Source: Rutidosis leptorrhynchoides (Eukaryota > Streptophyta > Magnoliopsida > Asterales > Asteraceae). From it: a stretch of DNA of 64,000 bases. The stretch lies in the NCBI RefSeq assembly GCF_046630445.1, contig NC_092338.1:154912001-154976000 (forward strand), written 5' to 3'. The notes under the pieces were generated by a model. It ran no database searches and was not told where the DNA came from. It saw nothing but the letters and a program-made list of their open reading frames with translations. The stretch's first letter is position 1. The number at the start of each line of letters is the position of its first letter. Shown in pieces: positions 22,240 to 35,934 of this stretch. The translations under genes were made by a program, and so were the position numbers.

Positions 22240-22437
22240 AGAAATTTCCAACTTATTGGCCGGAGGTCCACTCAGAAGCAATCTCTTTATCCGTCGAATA
22301 GAGATAGGGATGACTTTCTCTAATTTTGAGAGTGTTTCACTCTGAGTGGAAACATGATTTGTCTTCATTCTCGGGTAGGGGAAGGATTCCCATACACAAC
22401 TCATGTGGTATTGGGTTTTGTTGTTGTTGTTGTTGTA
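22240..22437 (+). mobile_element. SINE-like 3' end (TS-type, TTG tail)
   Basis: The stretch GGCCGGAGGTCCACTCAG ... TCTCGGGTAGGGGAAGGATTC ... GTGGTATTGGG followed by TTTTG and five TTG units resembles the body and TTG-repeat tail of plant TS-type SINEs. I recognise this from the tail and the GGTAGGGG..GTATTGGG layout only. I could not find the tRNA-like head or target duplications, so it may be 5'-truncated. Confidence 0.5.
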
Positions 22438-22637
22438 TTAATTTGGTAACAATCTGGGCGTATTTTTTGTTCATATGTGGAGAGGAAACCCTAAATTTTT
22501 TGGGGATAAATCCTCCGATTGTGTTTTTCTACGGAGTACTTTTTTATTACTCCTTCCGTTTTATATCTATTGTTCACTAGTCTTTTTATAGATGTCCCAA
22601 ATTAATAATCCACTTCTTTTAATGAAAAAGAATAATG

Positions 22638-22761
<124 letters not shown>

Positions 22762-24093
22762 GCTAAAAACCGAAACTTTATAAAACTCGAGAGCTTCATC
22801 AAAACAATGAAGACTCGAAACACGAATACAAACAAAGGCAATGTAACGACCCGACTTTTTCGACTTATATTATTACTTGTTACTTTTACGAAACTGCGTA
22901 TTTGTGCGTACTAAGTTAGATTAACTACTGGGATCATTAATTATGTTAATTACTTTCGTTAATGCCCTACAACGTGCTTTTAAGTACTTGGTTACTTCAC
23001 ATGATCCTTGTTTGCTTTTACGACCATTAGTGTCACTTATCGCTTTAAACGAGATACGTACTTGGTGGACTTTATTAAACGAGATATGTTAATTACTTTC
23101 GTTAATGACAATTACTTAGTTTTATGGTCCCTTAATTAAGCTTAGTGTTTACTAAGGCTTACTAGTACCTTAATGGACTTTATCTTAGTGGACTTCCAAG
23201 GCCCACCCTACTTATTTGATGGGCTCACTTAATGGACTAGTTAATGGACTAATTTAGCCCATTAAGCATAAGACAAAACCCAATTAGTTAATTAGACAAG
23301 ATTAAGCATGCTTGGTACCATATACTTACACTTTTTAGCCTTTTGCTCCATGCCACCCAACATGTACAACCACCACCATGTACCACCATCCAATAGCAAA
23401 CAATGGTCTCCCCACCCCACCCCACCATGACTGTCGGCCTACTAGGCCACACCCACCATCACCATTTCATTTTAGCTCTCTCATTTTATTTCAAAAACAC
23501 ACACACTTATTCTCTCAACTTTCTCTCTACTTTTCTCTCATCATTTCTTGAAGAAACTTGAAGGTTTTGAATCTTTTTCTCTTCTTTTTCTTCCCAAAAC
23601 CGAAACATCATCATCATCATTGTTATTTTTGGATTTTGGTTTTTATAACTTCAATCCTCATGTGATCTTGCATTCTTTGATCTCTTTTATGATAAAGAAG
23701 CAAGAACAAAGGATCAAAGCTTTGTAGCTTTTGGTTCTACATGAACTTGTAACAACTTTTAAGATCAAATTACTTTATGATCTTCTTCATATTCAAGTAT
23801 TGGAACTTTAAAGTTCATTTCATGAAGATTCAAGTTTATGACTTGATATCTTTTTGTATAAAGGATCCTTACTTGAACTTGTTTGTTTTTGACTTTAAAT
23901 CTATCTTTTATGTTTATAGAATTCGATTTGTTTAAGTTACATGGTCAAAGATTACTTGTTAAACTTTGATCTCATAAATCTTGTAACCAAAGTCTAACTT
24001 TGAAAGTTCAAGAACAAAAAAGTTTAAGCTTACTAGTTTATGACTTTCATACATGTAAGATTGATCTAAGTTTCATAACTTAAGGTCATCTAA

Positions 24094-24259
24094 TGTAACG
24101 ACCCGGAAATTTCCGACCAAATTTAAACCCTAATCTCTATATGTTTCCGACACGATAAGCAAAATCTGTAATGTTGAGTCTAGAAAGTTTGAAAACTATA
24201 TTCGGATATCCGTTACCCTTTGACCTTTGACAATTTCCAACGATTCACGAACCATTGTT

Positions 24260-24315
<56 letters not shown>

Positions 24316-26567
24316 AGTAATACAAATACAATATAAAAGTAGGTATGAGAATACTAATATATGGTTATACAAATATACATACTACAGTTAATTACATATA
24401 TAATTCGTATAACAAACATAGAAACACAATTCCATATCATTTATGTCATCGAATCGTACCCCCTAGGGAATAAAACAGATACACAATTCCAAATTTAGTT
24501 AAAACTCACTATCAACTTTTTACATTTTCAACCATTCTTCTGTTTATAATTGGTACTTTCTGACCCACTTCTTCTTTAAATTAAAGATTGATGATTCATA
24601 ATACAAGTAAATCAATTCCCATATTGTTATTAATCGACCACTAGTTCCATGCTTGTTTAATACTCTCACCGTTGAAACAACCATTTTTGTTTATGTGATA
24701 ACCATCGAGCACTACAACAACTGGACTTTACATGGCCACCATGATAGTCACCTTCTTCGACCATCACTAAAGCTCTCTCATTCTACTTCTATTCGTTTTC
24801 GTTTATAACTGAAAGTCATCTCAAACCACCCAAGAATAACCTACAATTGTTCTTGTTTCTCTAGTTTATCAAACCACTTACCAGCTAATGATATTATCTG
24901 ATCACCACACCACCACGATACCCATCAACACTTTGGTTTAAACCACCATACACCATCCCATGAACCACCCTCGCCTCACCGCTTTACATTTTCTACTGTT
25001 TCTGTTACTCGCACAAACAACAATCGCTACCACCTTAAAAACCTTGAAAACCTCCACGAACCACCAATTACACCATCCTAGAAACTGTGTTACTCGTAAA
25101 CATTCCATTTTTCTGTCCAAATTCAGCCGAGAACCATCACTTCAACCAACTTCTACTTCCTATCACCACCTACGGGTTCCACCACCCTGCACCACCTTTC
25201 TCCATCCTCTCTATTCTTTTTGTGAATCGTGTCACCACCATTAAATATCATAACCTTGCAACCACCACCAACTGCAGCTCGTATTTCTGTTTCTAATTTC
25301 AGTTAACTCCACAACCCAAGTCAACCTCTCTTGCAAACCCATGGCTACCACCATGACCACCGATGGTCACCGTAGCTGTTTATGCTCGCTGCTATTCCTT
25401 CTTCTTTTTCTATTTAAAAATGACCCAACGAACCCACTTTGCAGTTGCCATGTTGATTGTTACAGCTGCTATTCGACTTTCAATTAAACAATTTAAAAGT
25501 CACATTCAAATTAAATATACTTTAGGATGAGAAGGTGGCAGACAAGATTGGTTTTGAAGATGTGATACTTGATAGTGATTAAAACTAGGAGACAAATTTT
25601 TATATTTTTGATTAAAATGAACCAAATGATCCATGGATTGGAACTTCAAAACATTTTGGGCCTGAGTAATCTGTTTGAACTATAAAAATCGGGTTTTAAT
25701 AGATGGGTTTCAGTTATTTGGCCTGTTGGGCCGAATTAATCTTGGGCCGAAATGAAAGAAATAGGTTTAAGAGAAATGATTTAGGAAACAAATCACTAAA
25801 GTAGAAGGTAGAGGAGTGGCAGGGTGTTGGCATGGGGAAGTAAGAGGTCCTAGGTTCGAGTCTCATTCACGGTGTTTCTTTTTAGAAAAAGCTTTTAAGG
25901 GTTCGTGAATCGAAGGCCAACCATGCACATGTTAAATGATGTTATATGTATTTTTACTACAAAATACAGTATGGTGAGTATATAGTCCCACTTTTAAACT
26001 CTAAATATTTCGGGATGAGAATACATGTATTTTATGTTTTACGTTATGGACACAAGTAACTGAAAATATATTCTACGTTGAGTTGTACCACTGGCATACT
26101 TCCCTGTAGCTTGGTAACTAATATTTACAGCGGTATTGTAAACGCGAATCCTGTTGATAGATCTATCGGGCTTGACAACCCCAACCGGACTGGACGACCA
26201 GTATTCAACGGTTGCACAGTACTTCGTTTCGTGACTACACTTGGTACAGTGTAGTAAGATTTTATAATAAAGGGAATATGCGACGTGATTAATTGTTAAG
26301 TATGGTTACCAAGTGCTCAACCACTTAGAATATTTTTATTAAATGTTTATATATGAAATCTTGTGGTCCATTGTTATAACGCTGCTAGCATCAAACCTAT
26401 ATATCTCACCAACTTTATGTTGACTTTTTAAAGCATGTTATTCTCAGGTACGAATTAAGTCTTCCGCTGTGCAATAGCTCATATTAAGGACCTTACTTGG
26501 AGTCGATCATCGCAATGGGACCAACTGTTGAAGATTCCGTCCGGGAGGATTAGTTCGGGTTACTACA
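24094..26567 (+). repeat. LTR 1 of the tandem non-autonomous element
   Basis: TGTAACGACCCGG ... GGGTTACTACA; followed at once by the primer site GTTGGTATCAGAGCG. Contains a 52-bp AT run (24262-24313) and a tRNA-like segment (25811-25880). The 94-codon frame at 24960-25244 recurs in all three LTRs only because the LTRs are copies. Confidence 0.9.
25811..25880 (+). repeat. tRNA-like segment inside the LTR (also 31621-31690 and 37430-37499)
   Basis: GAGGAGTGGCAGGGTGTTGG ... GGTCCTAGGTTCGAGTCTC resembles an A box (GGAGTGGCAGGG) and a B box (GGTTCGAGTCT) of tRNA-derived promoters, followed by TTTCTTTTT. The old LTR at 43405-45886 has a similar tRNA-like piece at the same place, on the complement of 45066-45140. 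It does not fold as a convincing full tRNA by eye; a SINE head captured in the LTR is the likeliest origin. Confidence 0.4.
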
Positions 26568-28707
26568 GTTGGTATCAGAGCGTTGGTCTTAGCGAACCAG
26601 GCCTTGCATTAGTGTGTCTAACTGATAAGTTGTTAGGATACATTAGTGAGTCTGGACTTTGACCGTGTCTACCTGTCAAAAAGTTTTGCATATCATTTCT
26701 AGTCGGAAACCATCTGCTTATCATCCTTAGGGAATTGCCTGCTTATCATTCTTTAGTCTAGACACGTCTTACTGCATCTAGTGCATCGATAGTGTATAGA
26801 CAAAAATTCATATCTTAGTGCATCTGTAGACTTGCTTGTCATATGCCGTAAGTTCCTCTGTAGGTTATGAAATCTTTAGTATTATAGATATTCTATGAAG
26901 TTAGAATATCATCCTATATTCGAGAATCATTACACATCGAAGATCCTTCTCATTCACCAAATTGCCCTCTTGGCAATGAACCAGAATCACTTACCGGCGA
27001 ACCTGTTCGAGAAACCATTTTCTCCCTTATCTCTAGAGTATCTCGTCACGATTATATATTATCCCACATTTCGAATCTTGCTCATTCGCTCGCTCCAACC
27101 GCCAATCATCCCGGTGTACAAGCAGAAGTTAACGAACTACGCGCTCGTGTGACGACTTTGGAGAACCTGGTGCGAAGGTTATGAATACCGGCAGCAGCAC
27201 CAACAGCATAATCAGTATCACCATCATCAACGTCAACGGTATCTTTATTATCCCCAAATCATAACCGCGTCGTAAACCTCCACGTCACAAACTGTACCTC
27301 AAGCATAATCACCGTTCTACGTATTGTTCTATCTACATCATTTTCGTTCTACATAACGTTCTACATTGGTTATCCTCACTTTACATATCATTTCACATCA
27401 ATTGTCTCCGTTCGATATGACGATTATGTAATTTCTAAAGTTAGAAATTATGTAATAAATCAAATGAGTTTAATATCTTATTGACTCATTAAATCCATAA
27501 TTGCATCTGAAGAAAATATATATGCAAGTATATTTTCATAAAGATTGTAATTAACAAATCTTCCGTACAACTATTAATGATGAAAAATATTTTAACGGGT
27601 GGGTAGTACCCGAGGAATATTCAAAATTCACATTAACAAGTTACACTGTACATTCTTCGAATCTGATTCAACGGTCATTTATTATCCTACTTACAACCAC
27701 CGATATTCATATCCGCTCATCCCGGAATAATCATTTTCATTCAAATTTCATATTCGGATTTGGACTTATCAGAATCCCAAAAGTGGCATAAAGAAGAAAA
27801 CATGGACAAAATAAAATTTGTTAGAAACAGACGAATTAACTAAATTGAAATATTGTTAGGAATCCACGCTAACTGTTCCTAGCTAACTGTTCCCTGCTAA
27901 CATTTAATTTATCGCAATTTACATTCTCGCAATTTTATTTATTGTTATTTAATTTCTGCACTTTACATACCGTCGGGACACGTATACAAGGTTTCGATTT
28001 ATCATATTGACCCATCTATATATATATTTCGGAACAACCATAGACACTCTATATGTGAAGGTGGGAGTTGGCTATACAGGGTCGGAGTTGATTCCAAAAT
28101 ATATATATACTTTGAGTTGTGATCGACACCGAGACCGGTACACGGGTCACGATACGTATTAAGTAATTCGAATATTGTATATCTAATTTATATATGAATT
28201 TATCGGACTATTGGACTGCTAACTTTGGACAATTAAAATGAGTTAAAATGTTGATTATAACATATGAAACTAAACGATTCTTCAAGTTTGCCACTTGATT
28301 CTATTTTAAACCTCATTCGTATCTTGACAACTACAATTCGCATCCACAACTTTTTATGATTCTTGAAAACATCTCGATCGAGAGGTTGAACCAGCCGCAC
28401 TTTGTCTACGAAAGAAAGATTTATGCATACAGTTATGCACCTGAAAAACTTTCGAAACCGAAGTTATAGTAAAATCACATCCGCGTCGAATTCCTTATCA
28501 TTAGCAAAAACAATCATATGATTTCCTTTTCAAGAAGCCAATTTTGTCACAGCTTCAGCAAGTTAACTTCGACTCCTCAGTAAAGAATACTCTTATTATA
28601 ATCTCGATATTTATACGCCGTCGTTACCGGAGAACCTTTTATTTTCCACCATATTACCATCAGCGTTTAATTATCTAAAAACACAATTCTCCCAAAACCA
28701 CCTCGGT

Positions 28708-29145
28708 TTGAAAACCGATGACCCATATTCGTTAACTTTGAAAATGCTGATGAAGCAGCATGTTGTAGATAGTTTTAATGGTCAAAAGTTGATAATAAAG
28801 AAGGAAATGTTAGGAACGCTCGATAGAAAATTCGGTACTAAAAATCGAATTGAGCACACCATGAAAGAAACAAAGAACAAATACAAGGATCAAACCCTAT
28901 ATTCAAAGAATCCAGATGATTCGGTATCTGATGAAATCTTTAGCGAACACCTTGCTTCTGAATCTAAACCCTTACGGGTAAATCTTCATCATCATCCTTC
29001 GATATTAGAAATTTCAAGATATTATCGTATTGAAAATATCTTCAGTACCTCTGAAGATATCTTCAAAATACTCTCGTCCGATATTACCTCTCCGCTCAAT
29101 CTGTACTACATCATAAAAGAAACTGTATTAGTTTCTAAATTCTAA
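28708..29145 (+). CDS. Unrecognised 145-codon ORF in internal region 1
   Basis: An ATG-started frame rich in Lys, Ser and Asn, MKTDDPYSLTLKMLMKQHVV at the start, with no motif I recognise. It is repeated without change in internal region 2 (34518-34955), but the whole region is a recent copy, so conservation means nothing here. It may be a decayed retroelement frame or chance. Confidence 0.2.
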   Translation: MKTDDPYSLTLKMLMKQHVVDSFNGQKLIIKKEMLGTLDRKFGTKNRIEHTMKETKNKYKDQTLYSKNPDDSVSDEIFSEHLASESKPLRVNLHHHPSILEISRYYRIENIFSTSEDIFKILSSDITSPLNLYYIIKETVLVSKF

Positions 29146-29849
29146 AACCTTCGAGTTAAAATAGGAATGTTTTGAAGTAGTGTTGGGAACTGAAGCATGA
29201 ATTAATATAATATAATGAAACTTGATCAACTTCATTATATTACAGTAAGTCATGTTAAGTCTCTAATGAAATGTGATGATTCACAGTACCATCATCATGT
29301 GTCATGTTACACGGCACTTACATTCTATCCAATCTCCAAACATATTAGGAACATATCATCTTGATAATTCTATCTTTCTGGATATTCTGGTAATTTGACA
29401 AATCAAAAATCGTGCCATTACCATTTTTTTTTTAGAGCATTAGCTATGTTCATTTCAAATTTCATACCTACGAATTCCGGATCATTGCTCGCTTGACTCA
29501 AGGACGGGAAGAGGAAACGAAGGGAGTAATTTTATAAGTATCCGACAATGAAATCACAACAGATTTGCCGCATTAAATCAAAGGAGATCCTGTTTCCTAA
29601 ATCGCCGAAGAACCAAATCTTATTACGAAAGATTTTCTTTAAATCCCTTAAATCCCGGAAATCAATCATAACAACGTCATCGGTTAAAACAATTTCATAT
29701 TTACCCATTTCACTCTTTTGTGATAACTTCACTCGTACGCTTCACATGATCGAATCGTTTTATCCATATCTTCCAATAATGATAAAACTCTATTATTACC
29801 TCATATTCGTCATGAAAACATTCCTATTGTTATTTATGACAACCTCTAC

Positions 29850-29887
29850 CAAATTTCGGGGACGAAATTTCTTTAACGGGTGGGTAC
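29850..29887 (+). other. Pre-LTR palindrome and polypurine tract of the non-autonomous element (also 35661-35698)
   Basis: AAATTTCG-GGGA-CGAAATTT followed by ACGGGTGGGTAC directly before the next LTR start. Nearly identical to the E1 counterpart at 5456-5494. Confidence 0.65.
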
Positions 29888-30053
29888 TGTAACGACCCGG
29901 AAATTTCCGACCAAATTTAAACCCTAATCTCTATATGTTTCCGACACGATAAGCAAAATCTGTAATGTTGAGTCTAGAAAGTTTGAAAACTATATTCGGA
30001 TATCCGTTACCCTTTGACCTTTGACAATTTCCAACGATTCACGAACCATTGTT

Positions 30054-30125
<72 letters not shown>

Positions 30126-32377
30126 AGTAATACAAATACAATATAAAAGTAGGTATGAGAATACTAATATATGGTTATACAAATATACATACTACAGTTA
30201 ATTACATATATAATTCGTATAACAAACATAGAAACACAATTCCATATCATTTATGTCATCGAATCGTACCCCCTAGGGAATAAAACAGATACACAATTCC
30301 AAATTTAGTTAAAACTCACTATCAACTTTTTACATTTTCAACCATTCTTCTGTTTATAATTGGTACTTTCTGACCCACTTCTTCTTTAAATTAAAGATTG
30401 ATGATTCATAATACAAGTAAATCAATTCCCATATTGTTATTAATCGACCACTAGTTCCATGCTTATTTAATACTCTCACCGTTGAAACAACCATTTTTGT
30501 TTATGTGATAACCATCGAGCACTACAACAACTGGACTTTACATGGCCACCATGATAGTCACCTTCTTCGACCATCACTAAAGCTCTCTCATTCTACTTCT
30601 ATTCGTTTTCGTTTATAACTGAAAGTCATCTCAAACCACCCAAGAATAACCTACAATTGTTCTTGTTTCTCTAGTTTATCAAACCACTTACCAGCTAATG
30701 ATATTATCTGATCACCACACCACCACGATACCCATCAACACTTTGGTTTAAACCACCATACACCATCCCATGAACCACCCTCGCCTCACCGCTTTACATT
30801 TTCTACTGTTTCTGTTACTCGCACAAACAACAATCGCTACCACCTTAAAAACCTTGAAAACCTCCACGAACCACCAATTACACCATCCTAGAAACTGTGT
30901 TACTCGTAAACATTCCATTTTTCTGTCCAAATTCAGCCGAGAACCATCACTTCAACCAACTTCTACTTCCTATCACCACCTACGGGTTCCACCACCCTGC
31001 ACCACCTTTCTCCATCCTCTCTATTCTTTTTGTGAATCGTGTCACCACCATTAAATATCATAACCTTGCAACCACCACCAACTGCAGCTCGTATTTCTGT
31101 TTCTAATTTCAGTTAACTCCACAACCCAAGTCAACCTCTCTTGCAAACCCATGGCTACCACCATGACCACCGATGGTCACCGTAGCTGTTTATGCTCGCT
31201 GCTATTCCTTCTTCTTTTTCTATTTAAAAATGACCCAACGAACCCACTTTGCAGTTGCCATGTTGATTGTTACAGCTGCTATTCGACTTTCAATTAAACA
31301 ATTTAAAAGTCACATTCAAATTAAATATACTTTAGGATGAGAAGGTGGCAGACAAGATTGGTTTTGAAGATGTGATACTTGATAGTGATTAAAACTAGGA
31401 GACAAATTTTTATATTTTTGATTAAAATGAACCAAATGATCCATGGATTGGAACTTCAAAACATTTTGGGCCTGAGTAATCTGTTTGAACTATAAAAATC
31501 GGGTTTTAATAGATGGGTTTCAGTTATTTGGCCTGTTGGGCCGAATTAATCTTGGGCCGAAATGAAAGAAATAGGTTTAAGAGAAATGATTTAGGAAACA
31601 AATCACTAAAGTAGAAGGTAGAGGAGTGGCAGGGTGTTGGCATGGGGAAGTAAGAGGTCCTAGGTTCGAGTCTCATTCACGGTGTTTCTTTTTAGAAAAA
31701 GCTTTTAAGGGTTCGTGAATCGAAGGCCAACCATGCACATGTTAAATGATGTTATATGTATTTTTACTACAAAATACAGTATGGTGAGTATATAGTCCCA
31801 CTTTTAAACTCTAAATATTTCGGGATGAGAATACATGTATTTTATGTTTTACGTTATGGACACAAGTAACTGAAAATATATTCTACGTTGAGTTGTACCA
31901 CTGGCATACTTCCCTGTAGCTTGGTAACTAATATTTACAGCGGTATTGTAAACGCGAATCCTGTTGATAGATCTATCGGGCTTGACAACCCCAACCGGAC
32001 TGGACGACCAGTATTCAACGGTTGCACAGTACTTCGTTTCGTGACTACACTTGGTACAGTGTAGTAAGATTTTATAATAAAGGGAATATGCGACGTGATT
32101 AATTGTTAAGTATGGTTACCAAGTGCTCAACCACTTAGAATATTTTTATTAAATGTTTATATATGAAATCTTGTGGTCCATTGTTATAACGCTGCTAGCA
32201 TCAAACCTATATATCTCACCAACTTTATGTTGACTTTTTAAAGCATGTTATTCTCAGGTACGAATTAAGTCTTCCGCTGTGCAATAGCTCATATTAAGGA
32301 CCTTACTTGGAGTCGATCATCGCAATGGGACCAACTGTTGAAGATTCCGTCCGGGAGGATTAGTTCGGGTTACTACA
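29888..32377 (+). repeat. LTR 2 (central LTR) of the tandem element
   Basis: Same ends as LTR 1; serves as the 3' LTR of internal region 1 and the 5' LTR of internal region 2. AT run 30056-30123 (68 bp). Carries the one private substitution noticed (GCTTATTTAA instead of GCTTGTTTAA, about 30467). Confidence 0.9.
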
Positions 32378-35300
32378 GTTGGTATCAGAGCGTTGGTCTT
32401 AGCGAACCAGGCCTTGCATTAGTGTGTCTAACTGATAAGTTGTTAGGATACATTAGTGAGTCTGGACTTTGACCGTGTCTACCTGTCAAAAAGTTTTGCA
32501 TATCATTTCTAGTCGGAAACCATCTGCTTATCATCCTTAGGGAATTGCCTGCTTATCATTCTTTAGTCTAGACACGTCTTACTGCATCTAGTGCATCGAT
32601 AGTGTATAGACAAAAATTCATATCTTAGTGCATCTGTAGACTTGCTTGTCATATGCCGTAAGTTCCTCTGTAGGTTATGAAATCTTTAGTATTATAGATA
32701 TTCTATGAAGTTAGAATATCATCCTATATTCGAGAATCATTACACATCGAAGATCCTTCTCATTCACCAAATTGCCCTCTTGGCAATGAACCAGAATCAC
32801 TTACCGGCGAACCTGTTCGAGAAACCATTTTCTCCCTTATCTCTAGAGTATCTCGTCACGATTATATATTATCCCACATTTCGAATCTTGCTCATTCGCT
32901 CGCTCCAACCGCCAATCATCCCGGTGTACAAGCAGAAGTTAACGAACTACGCGCTCGTGTGACGACTTTGGAGAACCTGGTGCGAAGGTTATGAATACCG
33001 GCAGCAGCACCAACAGCATAATCAGTATCACCATCATCAACGTCAACGGTATCTTTATTATCCCCAAATCATAACCGCGTCGTAAACCTCCACGTCACAA
33101 ACTGTACCTCAAGCATAATCACCGTTCTACGTATTGTTCTATCTACATCATTTTCGTTCTACATAACGTTCTACATTGGTTATCCTCACTTTACATATCA
33201 TTTCACATCAATTGTCTCCGTTCGATATGACGATTATGTAATTTCTAAAGTTAGAAATTATGTAATAAATCAAATGAGTTTAATATCTTATTGACTCATT
33301 AAATCCATAATTGCATCTGAAGAAAATATATATGCAAGTATATTTTCATAAAGATTGTAATTAACAAATCTTCCGTACAACTATTAATGATGAAAAATAT
33401 TTTAACGGGTGGGTAGTACCCGAGGAATATTCAAAATTCACATTAACAAGTTACACTGTACATTCTTCGAATCTGATTCAACGGTCATTTATTATCCTAC
33501 TTACAACCACCGATATTCATATCCGCTCATCCCGGAATAATCATTTTCATTCAAATTTCATATTCGGATTTGGACTTATCAGAATCCCAAAAGTGGCATA
33601 AAGAAGAAAACATGGACAAAATAAAATTTGTTAGAAACAGACGAATTAACTAAATTGAAATATTGTTAGGAATCCACGCTAACTGTTCCTAGCTAACTGT
33701 TCCCTGCTAACATTTAATTTATCGCAATTTACATTCTCGCAATTTTATTTATTGTTATTTAATTTCTGCACTTTACATACCGTCGGGACACGTATACAAG
33801 GTTTCGATTTATCATATTGACCCATCTATATATATATTTCGGAACAACCATAGACACTCTATATGTGAAGGTGGGAGTTGGCTATACAGGGTCGGAGTTG
33901 ATTCCAAAATATATATATACTTTGAGTTGTGATCGACACCGAGACCGGTACACGGGTCACGATACGTATTAAGTAATTCGAATATTGTATATCTAATTTA
34001 TATATGAATTTATCGGACTATTGGACTGCTAACTTTGGACAATTAAAATGAGTTAAAATGTTGATTATAACATATGAAACTAAACGATTCTTCAAGTTTG
34101 CCACTTGATTCTATTTTAAACCTCATTCGTATCTTGACAACTACAATTCGCATCCACAACTTTTTATGATTCTTGAAAACATCTCGATCGAGAGGTTGAA
34201 CCAGCCGCACTTTGTCTACGAAAGAAAGATTTATGCATACAGTTATGCACCTGAAAAACTTTCGAAACCGAAGTTATAGTAAAATCACATCCGCGTCGAA
34301 TTCCTTATCATTAGCAAAAACAATCATATGATTTCCTTTTCAAGAAGCCAATTTTGTCACAGCTTCAGCAAGTTAACTTCGACTCCTCAGTAAAGAATAC
34401 TCTTATTATAATCTCGATATTTATACGCCGTCGTTACCGGAGAACCTTTTATTTTCCACCATATTACCATCAGCGTTTAATTATCTAAAAACACAATTCT
34501 CCCAAAACCACCTCGGTTTGAAAACCGATGACCCATATTCGTTAACTTTGAAAATGCTGATGAAGCAGCATGTTGTAGATAGTTTTAATGGTCAAAAGTT
34601 GATAATAAAGAAGGAAATGTTAGGAACGCTCGATAGAAAATTCGGTACTAAAAATCGAATTGAGCACACCATGAAAGAAACAAAGAACAAATACAAGGAT
34701 CAAACCCTATATTCAAAGAATCCAGATGATTCGGTATCTGATGAAATCTTTAGCGAACACCTTGCTTCTGAATCTAAACCCTTACGGGTAAATCTTCATC
34801 ATCATCCTTCGATATTAGAAATTTCAAGATATTATCGTATTGAAAATATCTTCAGTACCTCTGAAGATATCTTCAAAATACTCTCGTCCGATATTACCTC
34901 TCCGCTCAATCTGTACTACATCATAAAAGAAACTGTATTAGTTTCTAAATTCTAAAACCTTCGAGTTAAAATAGGAATGTTTTGAAGTAGTGTTGGGAAC
35001 TGAAGCATGAATTAATATAATATAATGAAACTTGATCAACTTCATTATATTACAGTAAGTCATGTTAAGTCTCTAATGAAATGTGATGATTCACAGTACC
35101 ATCATCATGTGTCATGTTACATGGCACTTACATTTTATCCAATCTCCAAACATATTAGGAACATATCATCTTGATAATTCTATCTTTCTGGATATTCTGG
35201 TAATTTGACAAATCAAAAATCGTGCCATTACCATTTTTTTTTTTAGAGCATTAGCTATGTTCATTTCAAATTTCATACCTACGAATTCCGGATCATTGCT

Positions 35301-35698
35301 CGCTTGACTCAAGGACGGGAAGAGGAAACGAAGGGAGTAATTTTATAAGTATCCGACAATGAAATCACAACAGATTTGCCGCATTAAATCAAAGGAGATC
35401 CTGTTTCCTAAATCGCCGAAGAACCAAATCTTATTACGAAAGATTTTCTTTAAATCCCTTAAATCCCGGAAATCAATCATAACAACGTCATCGGTTAAAA
35501 CAATTTCATATTTACCCATTTCACTCTTTTGTGATAACTTCACTCGTACGCTTCACATGATCGAATCGTTTTATCCATATCTTCCAATAATGATAAAACT
35601 CTATTATTACCTCATATTCGTCATGAAAACATTCCTATTGTTATTTATGACAACCTCTACCAAATTTCGGGGACGAAATTTCTTTAACGGGTGGGTAC
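32378..35698 (+). other. Internal region 2 of the non-autonomous element
   Basis: A duplicate of internal region 1 at an offset of 5810 bp, one base longer because of a poly-T run. Starts with the primer site and ends with the pre-LTR palindrome and polypurine tract. Same unrecognised 145-codon frame at 34518-34955. Confidence 0.88.
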
Positions 35699-35864
35699 TG
35701 TAACGACCCGGAAATTTCCGACCAAATTTAAACCCTAATCTCTATATGTTTCCGACACGATAAGCAAAATCTGTAATGTTGAGTCTAGAAAGTTTGAAAA
35801 CTATATTCGGATATCCGTTACCCTTTGACCTTTGACAATTTCCAACGATTCACGAACCATTGTT

Positions 35865-35934
<70 letters not shown>

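Larger units (their letters stand above)
26568..29887 (+). other. Internal region 1 of the non-autonomous element
   Basis: Opens with the primer site TTGGTATCAGAGCG (complement of initiator tRNA-Met) and a leader that matches the F-box element's leader (shared words GCATTAGTGTGTCT, GGATACATTAGTGAGTCTGG). A short remnant at about 27110-27183 reads VQAEVNELRARVTTLENLV before a stop, resembling the coiled-coil end of E1's extra ORF. TTAACGGGTGGGTAGTACCCG (from 27592) matches the block just upstream of gag in the F-box elements. Gag and pol are absent. A 280-bp stretch near 27960-28240 matches part of the F-box element LTRs. It ends with the pre-LTR palindrome and polypurine tract. Confidence 0.8.

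Noticed and set aside
24960-25244. 94-codon frame with a signal-peptide-like start, found three times
   Set aside because: It is part of the LTR of the tandem element; the three copies are recent duplicates, and no homologous protein is recognised.
25811-25880. Functional tRNA gene
   Set aside because: A and B boxes are loose and I could not draw a full cloverleaf; listed only as tRNA-like.
29532-29892. Frames on both strands at the end of internal region 1 (repeated at 35343-35703)
   Set aside because: The plus frame runs through the polypurine tract into the LTR; no motif, and copied only with the element.
32705-32962. Two independent 85-codon genes (26895 and 32705)
   Set aside because: Same retroelement internal sequence duplicated; the strand and frame give no recognisable protein.
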